Part shown: piece after piece, positions 59,309 to 64,000 of the stretch
How positions within the stretch are numbered: position 1 is the first letter of the stretch
Layout: every line of letters starts with the position of its first letter
NCBI GenBank assembly: GCA_002281855.1
Contig: NCHQ01000006.1
Span: forward strand, 165,029 to 229,028
Origin: Rhodospirillales bacterium 24-66-33
GTDB lineage: Bacteria > Pseudomonadota > Alphaproteobacteria > Reyranellales > Reyranellaceae
Reading direction: 5' to 3'
DNA: 64,000 nucleotides
Notes under the pieces: model-generated
Told to the model about the DNA's origin: nothing
What the model saw: the letters and a program-made list of their open reading frames with translations, nothing else
Database searches by the model: none
Position numbers and translations under genes: made by a program

Positions 59309-60532
59309 CTACCGCTGCTCGTTGTAGCGGAAGCTGACGGGAAGCTGGAACGTGTGGCTGTTGCCCGCGATCTCTGCCGGCAGGGGTGGATAGGGGCTGG
59401 CCCGGCGGATCGTGTCCATCACACCGGCATCGAGCGAGGGTAGACCGCTCGATTTCTCCATGACCACGTTGAGCAACTGCCCCTGGCGCGAGATCGTGAC
59501 CCGCGTCAGCACAGTGCCTTCCTCGCGGATGACCCCGGTGTTCTTGGGGACATAGGGGAATTGCGCGATCCGCCGCATGACCTGCCAGAGATACTGCTCC
59601 TGCGCTCGCTTCTCGCCGTAATTTTCGGCCGGGTTGCGAAAGGTCGGCGACGAGGGGGCGGCGGCCTGCGAGCCCTGCGAGGAGCGCGGCTGCTGGCCGA
59701 GCGGAGACGGGCGGAGCTGTTGCGGAGGCGGGGGCGGCGTCTGCGGGCGCGGTGCCGGCGGGCGAGGGGCCGGCGGTGGCGGTGGCGGCGCCGGACGCGC
59801 GGCCTGCTGCGGCTTGGGAGGTGGCGGCGGGGGAGCCGGCACAGGCTTCGGGATGTCCCGTTCCGTCACGGGCGGCGGCGGCGCCTCGAGCGGCGGCAGC
59901 GCCTGCTCCAGCGAGGGCGGCGGCGGGGTGGGGGGCTCCGGCGTGGCGAGGGCCTGCGGCGGCGGCGGAGGGGGCGGGTCCGGCTGGGCAAGCGCCTGCT
60001 GCTGCGGCGGCGGCTCGGCGGGCTCCGGTTTCGGCTCCTCCTTCGCGGCTTCCTGCTTCGGCTGCTCCTTCGCAGCTTCCTGCTTCGGCTCCTCCGGCTT
60101 GGGCTCGTCCTTAGGGCCGGCCTCCTGCACCGTGTCGGGCGTCGGCATGTCCGTGGCGCGCGGCGCCGGCGTTTCAGCGCCTGCGACGTCGCGCGGATCG
60201 GTGCTGCGCTCGGCGGGCGGCGGCGGGAGGCCCAGGCGCATGGGCGGCGTCTGGGGCTGCTGGGGGGTCGGTGTCGGTGTGGGCGCAGGCGGCGGCGGGC
60301 TCGATGCCGCCGGCTGGGCTGCGGGTTCGGCGGCCTTCTCGGCGGCCACCGGCGTTGCCTCCGGCGCCTCCATCGAGATCTCGATCGCGTTCTCGAAATG
60401 ATCGACCGGACGCAGCGGCGAGATCCAGAACAGCGCCAGTCCCACGGCGACATGCAGCAGCACGGCCAGCGCCACGGCGGCGGGCGGCATGTGCTCGAAA
60501 CGGGAAGCGGTGAAACTGACGTCGTGGGTCAC
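59309..60532 (-). CDS. TonB-like energy transducer, first of a tandem pair
   Basis: 407 aa. N-terminal helix (AVALAVLLHVAVGLALFW), very Pro-rich spacer with repeated PKxEAAKE units (about 150-175) and PPPP tracts, and a C-terminal TonB domain (about 325-405; EGTVLTRVTISRQGQLLNVV). GTG start at 60532. 66 bases before its paralogue and 35 bases after the SH3 gene. A duplication followed by divergence of the spacer explains the pair. Confidence 0.88.
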   Translation of the reverse strand: MTHDVSFTASRFEHMPPAAVALAVLLHVAVGLALFWISPLRPVDHFENAIEISMEAPEATPVAAEKAAEPAAQPAASSPPPPAPTPTPTPQQPQTPPMRLGLPPPPAERSTDPRDVAGAETPAPRATDMPTPDTVQEAGPKDEPKPEEPKQEAAKEQPKQEAAKEEPKPEPAEPPPQQQALAQPDPPPPPPPQALATPEPPTPPPPSLEQALPPLEAPPPPVTERDIPKPVPAPPPPPPKPQQAARPAPPPPPPAPRPPAPRPQTPPPPPQQLRPSPLGQQPRSSQGSQAAAPSSPTFRNPAENYGEKRAQEQYLWQVMRRIAQFPYVPKNTGVIREEGTVLTRVTISRQGQLLNVVMEKSSGLPSLDAGVMDTIRRASPYPPLPAEIAGNSHTFQLPVSFRYNEQR

Positions 60533-60567
60533 GGCGACCCTGTTCTACGAGGCGGCCGGGCGGGCCG

Positions 60568-61110
60568 CTAGTTGATCGGCTCGGATTTGTAGACGCCCCA
60601 CATGCCGCTCCGTTCGATCCAGCCGGTTACCCCGGAAACCCTGACCCGGCACCAGTCCCCGGAGCAGGAGCGGATTTCGCCCAGGACCTCCGGTTCGAGC
60701 TTGGCCACGACTTCGGCCGATGCGGCCGGGGTCTTGTGCAAGCTCGCGGCCTTTGCCGCGATGATGAAGCTGCGCTTGCCGGTGAGCAGGCTCTGGTGGA
60801 CCCAGCCGCTCGCCCCCTGCCAATCGCGAATTTTGCGCCAGTTCTCGTATTCCGCGACGATCTCGACAGGCATGGCCTTGCGCTTGAAGACCCAGTCGAC
60901 GGGATAGCGTGAGCCCGGTCCTGTGCGGACATTGACCTCGTCCGAGCGCAGGGATGCGAAACGCGGGATCGGCAGGCCGGAGCCTTTGCGCTGGGTACTG
61001 GCCGATTTTTCGGGGGCGGCGAGGGCTGCGTTGCCACCAGCCTGGGGCAGGGAAAATGCCACCAGAGCCACGGACAGGGCGGAAAGCAGGACCGACGATC
61101 GAATTCCCAT
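60568..61110 (-). CDS. Exported protein with two bacterial SH3-like domains
   Basis: 180 aa. Signal peptide (LLSALSVALVAFSLPQAGGNAALA), then SH3-like repeats at about 55-115 (VNVRTGPGSRYPVDWVF, GWVHQSLLTG) and 116-175 (GDWCRVRVSGVTGWIER). Such domains bind cell-wall peptide. It is the first gene of a unit with the two TonB-like genes, so it may help anchor or guide the transducers through the wall. Confidence 0.88.
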   Translation of the reverse strand: MGIRSSVLLSALSVALVAFSLPQAGGNAALAAPEKSASTQRKGSGLPIPRFASLRSDEVNVRTGPGSRYPVDWVFKRKAMPVEIVAEYENWRKIRDWQGASGWVHQSLLTGKRSFIIAAKAASLHKTPAASAEVVAKLEPEVLGEIRSCSGDWCRVRVSGVTGWIERSGMWGVYKSEPIN

Positions 61111-61272
61111 CGGGCCCTATATACCTCAAATCTTCATATCCGGCGACAAGCTCCTGAAAAGCCGCGACTTTCTGGCTTGCAAATAGGCAGGGGCGTTTGC
61201 TGGACAAAACGCGCGCGGACTTGGTAATCCGGCTCAGTCACTGTTCGAGCCAGCGCCGGTCCCATTTCGCAC

Positions 61273-62268
61273 ATGCCGTCCCCTTCCAAGAAGAAGCCGC
61301 TGGTGATCGTCACCCGGAAGCTCCCCGACGCCATCGAAACGCGTCTGATGGAGCTGTTCGACACGCGTCTCAACGCCGACGACAAGTCGATGACCGGTCC
61401 CCAGCTCATCGAGGCCGTGAAAACGGCCGACGTGCTGGTGCCCACGGTGACCGATCGGATCGACGCCCGCGTGCTTTCGCAGGCGGGGCCGAAGCTGAAG
61501 CTGATCGCCTCGTTCGGCACCGGCGTCGACCACATCGACCTCGATACCGCCCGCCAGCGCGGCATCACCGTCACCAACACGCCGGGCGTCCTGACCGAGG
61601 ATACCGCCGACATGGCCATGGCGCTGGTCCTGGCCACGGCGCGCCGCGTGGGCGAGGGCGAGCGGCTGGTGCGCAGCGGCAAGTGGTCCGGCTGGAGCCC
61701 GACCTCGATGCTGGGCGCCCGCCTGCAGGGAAAGCGCCTGGGCATCGTGGGCATGGGCCGCATCGGACAGGCGCTGGCGCGTCGCGCGCGCGGCTTCGGC
61801 CTGGCGATCCACTATCACAACCGCAAGCGCGTGCATGGCGAGATCGAGCGCGAGCTCGAGGCGACCTACTGGGAGAGCCTCGACCAGATGCTGGCGCGCA
61901 TGGACATCGTGTCCGTGAACTGCCCGCACACGCCCGCGACGTTCCACCTTCTCTCGGCCCGGCGTCTCAAGCTGATGAAGCCGACGTCCATCCTCGTGAA
62001 CACCGCGCGCGGCGAGGTGATCGACGAGAACGCGATGGTGCGCATGCTGAAGGCGGGCGAGATGGCCAGCGCCGGCCTCGACGTCTACGAGAACGAGCCG
62101 CAGGTGAACCCGAAGCTGCTCGAAATGGACCGCGTGGTGCTGCTGCCGCACATGGGCTCGGCCACGCTCGAGGGCCGCATCGAGATGGGCGAGAAGGTCC
62201 TGATCAACATCAAGACCTTCGCCGACGGCCACAAGCCGCCGGACCGGGTCCTGGCGACGATGTTCTAG
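61273..62268 (+). CDS. D-2-hydroxyacid dehydrogenase (glyoxylate/hydroxypyruvate reductase type)
   Basis: 331 aa. NAD(P)-binding motif GIVGMGRIGQALARRARGFG, catalytic Arg in NTARGEVIDE, Glu in GLDVYENEP and His in LLPHMGSATLEGR. Similar enzymes reduce glyoxylate and hydroxypyruvate. Divergent from the SH3 gene; the 162-base region between them should carry both promoters. Confidence 0.92.
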   Translation: MPSPSKKKPLVIVTRKLPDAIETRLMELFDTRLNADDKSMTGPQLIEAVKTADVLVPTVTDRIDARVLSQAGPKLKLIASFGTGVDHIDLDTARQRGITVTNTPGVLTEDTADMAMALVLATARRVGEGERLVRSGKWSGWSPTSMLGARLQGKRLGIVGMGRIGQALARRARGFGLAIHYHNRKRVHGEIERELEATYWESLDQMLARMDIVSVNCPHTPATFHLLSARRLKLMKPTSILVNTARGEVIDENAMVRMLKAGEMASAGLDVYENEPQVNPKLLEMDRVVLLPHMGSATLEGRIEMGEKVLINIKTFADGHKPPDRVLATMF

Positions 62269-62345
62269 GCGCGCTACGCGCGCCGGCGGGCGGCAGCGCC
62301 TCCTGAGGCGCGAGTGCCCGCACGGTGCCCCTTGCGCACCGTTTC

Positions 62346-63215
62346 TTAAAGATCCCCCTCGACCATCTCGCGCGCGCGGTTGTCGATCAGCACGTCGCGC
62401 GTGGCGCGACCGACCTGGGCGCCGATCAGGATGGTGAGCGACGTCCAGTACATCCAGACCATGATGGCGGCGAAGCCCGCCGTGGCGCCGAACGCCGAGG
62501 TGAGCTGGGTCACCTCGAAATAGAAGACCAGCGCACGGTTGCCGACCGCGAACAGCAGCGCGTTCACCAGGCCACCGATCAGCGCGTAGCGCCAGGGGAC
62601 GCGGCCCGTCGGCAGCCATTTGTAGATCAGCGTGAAGAATCCCGAGAGCAGGCCGTAGTGCACGGAGGTCGAGATCGCCGGACCGATCCAGACGCCGAGG
62701 ACGGGAAATCTCTCGAGCACGCCGGCATAGGCCGAGATCAGCACGCTGGCCAGGATCACGGCGATCAGCAGCACGCCCAGCACGATCATCAGCAGCACGG
62801 CGAGCAGTCGCGACTTCAGGCTGGCCAGGACCGGATGCACCGTCGGGCCCTTGTTGTCCCGCCAGATCGCGTCGATACCATCGTCCAGTTCCACGAAGAC
62901 GCGGGTGCCGGTGTAGAGCAGGACGGCGGCGCCGGCGAGGGCGGCGATGCCGCCGCCGCGGAACAGGTCCTCCGAGGCGAAGCGGCGGATGGTGCGCAAC
63001 TGGTCCGGCGCCACGACGGTGCCCAGCGCATCGAAGATCGTCTCCTGCGCCATGAACTTGCCGACGAACGGTTCGGCGATGGCGATGGTGAAGATCATGA
63101 TCGGGCCGAGCGCGAACATGGTGTAGAACGCCATGGCCGCGGCCGAGGTCGAGAGCCGATTCGCGAAGTAGCCGTATCCGGCCTCGTAGGCGATCCGCCA
63201 GAGCGTGGACATCAT
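62346..63215 (-). CDS. YihY/BrkB family membrane protein
   Basis: 289 aa with six helices. Motifs STSAAAMAFYTMFALGPIMI and GLVNALLFAVGNRALVFYF, plus FGATAGFAAIMVWMYWTS, are typical of the YihY/BrkB family. Often misnamed RNase BN; true function unknown, perhaps transport. ATG 63215. Confidence 0.9.
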   Translation of the reverse strand: MMSTLWRIAYEAGYGYFANRLSTSAAAMAFYTMFALGPIMIFTIAIAEPFVGKFMAQETIFDALGTVVAPDQLRTIRRFASEDLFRGGGIAALAGAAVLLYTGTRVFVELDDGIDAIWRDNKGPTVHPVLASLKSRLLAVLLMIVLGVLLIAVILASVLISAYAGVLERFPVLGVWIGPAISTSVHYGLLSGFFTLIYKWLPTGRVPWRYALIGGLVNALLFAVGNRALVFYFEVTQLTSAFGATAGFAAIMVWMYWTSLTILIGAQVGRATRDVLIDNRAREMVEGDL

Positions 63216-63305
63216 GTTCGGTGCGGGTGAGCGATGGCGATGGGATAGTACGCCGGAAGCGGCCGCCCGGTTGCCGGTCTTTGCATGATGGCCATTCCCC
63301 GCCGG

Positions 63306-63692
63306 TCAGTATTGCCTGAGGCCGAGGCCGGCAATCGCGAGCAGGATCGACGTGATGCCCAGGATCGCCGTCGAACCGAGGGTCCCCAGCAGGCGGCCGC
63401 GGGGGACGAGGCCCAGCATGCCGCCGGCATGCAGCAGGCGGGCCACCAGCAGCACCACCGAGAGGGCCGCCACGGTGCCGAAGCCGTAGAAGTCGCTCGC
63501 CATGTAGATCATCAGCAGGGTGAGCGGCGCGAACTCCACCAAGTTGCCGTGCGCCCGCACCGCGGCCTGCATCTCGGCATCGCCGCCGTCCCCCAGGTTG
63601 ATCCGCTTGCGGCCCCGCATAAGGCCGACATTCACGGCCAGCGCGACCGCCAGCAGGCCCAACAGCCCGGCGCAAACGAAGAACACGGGCAT
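63306..63692 (-). CDS. MAPEG family membrane protein
   Basis: 128 aa, four helices. MAPEG motif RAHGNLVEFAPLTLLMI with the preceding NVGLMRGRKRINLGDGG. Eukaryotic MAPEG proteins are glutathione transferases and eicosanoid enzymes; bacterial ones are of uncertain role. ATG 63692 has GGGAGG upstream. 90 bases from the BrkB gene, in the same direction. Confidence 0.9.
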   Translation of the reverse strand: MPVFFVCAGLLGLLAVALAVNVGLMRGRKRINLGDGGDAEMQAAVRAHGNLVEFAPLTLLMIYMASDFYGFGTVAALSVVLLVARLLHAGGMLGLVPRGRLLGTLGSTAILGITSILLAIAGLGLRQY

Positions 63693-63804
63693 GGCAGCCT
63701 CCCTCTCGATCCGGCGGCATTCTATGGCCATTCCGGATCAAGACCAGCAGGAGACGTGCGATCCGGCGTGGCCGGAAATGAATTGAATCGATTCAGGCAC
63801 TTAA

Positions 63805-63906
63805 CCTCATCCTGAGGAGCGCCGGGAAGCGGCGCGTCTCGAAGGATGGGCAACAGGCAAGGTGCGCGTTCCACCCTTCGAGACACATCGCTGCGCGATG
63901 TTCCTC
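63805..63906. repeat. Dispersed palindromic repeat, copy B
   Basis: Left arm CCTCATCCTGAGGAGCGC, then GCGTCTCGAAGGATGGGCA (63834-63852) facing CCACCCTTCGAGAC (63871-63884), then TTCCTCAG (63901-63908), where the expected right arm breaks off. Same family as 51611-51691. Confidence 0.85.
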
Positions 63907-63923
63907 AGCGACTGTGTCTGAGG

Positions 63924-64000
63924 TCAAGCGTTTTGCCATGGTGTCCTGTCTCTAAGGATGGCGTTGAGGATGACAAGAAGTTTGCGGGCGACGGCGATGG
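63924..64000 (-). CDS. IS110-type transposase, C-terminal end only (runs off window)
   Basis: The last 24 codons before TGA read IAVARKLLVILNAILRDRTP then WQNA, a typical IS110-family transposase C-terminus. The gene continues beyond the right edge. It directly abuts the dispersed palindromic repeat copy B; IS110 elements are known to target such repeats. Confidence 0.75.
   Translation of the reverse strand, partial: IAVARKLLVILNAILRDRTPWQNA

Noticed and set aside
60000..60110. Short repeated units that could suggest a CRISPR array.
   Set aside because: They are in-frame coding repeats (PKxEAAKE) of the TonB spacer, too short and without spacers.
58584..60571. Long plus-strand Gly/Arg-rich frames opposite the TonB-like genes.
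   Set aside because: They mirror the Pro/Glu-rich spacer codons; the TonB domains and paralogy support the minus strand.

Overview
The window is a high-GC chromosomal segment of an alphaproteobacterium. The main evidence is an irr-type Fur regulator divergent from fabA-fabB-fabI, a RegB/RegA redox pair with alphaproteobacterial signatures, a hisA-hisF-hisE run, and a classic rimP-nusA-ylxR-infB-rbfA-truB-rpsO-pnp block. The wider gene mix (CaiB transferases, Bug-type binding protein, TauD dioxygenase, NitT/TauT ABC transporter) fits a soil or rhizosphere heterotroph. I cannot name the genus. No stretch longer than about 300 bases lacks a gene, and I found no tRNA, rRNA or CRISPR array.

Left part (1-9.6 kb): the end of a NitT/TauT-type ABC importer, an MgtC/SapB protein, then a tight respiratory operon. 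That operon holds a small membrane protein, a cytochrome bd-like subunit with a C-terminal cytochrome c domain, its membrane partner, a 56-residue one-helix protein, and RegB/RegA. RegB appears to start at an ATT codon. From 9.7 to 15.7 kb lie a CaiB-type CoA transferase without the usual catalytic Asp, an SGNH-type protein, and a three-gene operon of acyl-CoA dehydrogenase, AGXT2L-like PLP enzyme and APH-type kinase. The kinase could feed phosphorylated substrates to either of two possible phospho-eliminating partners.

At 15800-18503 a complete IS1595/ISXO2-type element sits in what was a divergent promoter region between the acyl-CoA dehydrogenase operon and the yifB/comM gene. It has 26-bp inverted ends, a 7-bp direct repeat, and several lower-GC passenger genes, one with a HEPN-like RNxxxH motif. 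From 20 to 31.4 kb come membrane proteins, an AGPS-like FAD oxidase paired with a TauD dioxygenase, a HIT protein coupled to an alpha/beta hydrolase, a J-domain-like protein with DPD in place of HPD, and a Tat-exported beta-propeller resembling thiocyanate dehydrogenase or N2O reductase. The propeller gene is followed by its own FtsX-type permease, ATPase and membrane protein.

From 31.4 to 50.5 kb the content is mostly housekeeping: histidine biosynthesis, a GST, an M20 amidohydrolase, a TPP enzyme, trmB, and the translation/RNA block. That block is interrupted on the opposite strand by a spermidine-synthase-like membrane gene carrying a frameshift. From 50.6 to 58.2 kb come a Bug protein, an intradiol dioxygenase-like protein, fabI-fabB-fabA, irr, and a rubrerythrin / CCG-domain Fe-S protein / DUF3501 module. 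The module has a 17-bp palindrome matching an Irr iron-control element just upstream of a good promoter. The right end holds an SH3 protein with two tandem TonB-like proteins, a 2-hydroxyacid dehydrogenase, a BrkB protein, a MAPEG protein, a dispersed palindromic repeat, and the last 24 codons of an IS110-type transposase running off the window.
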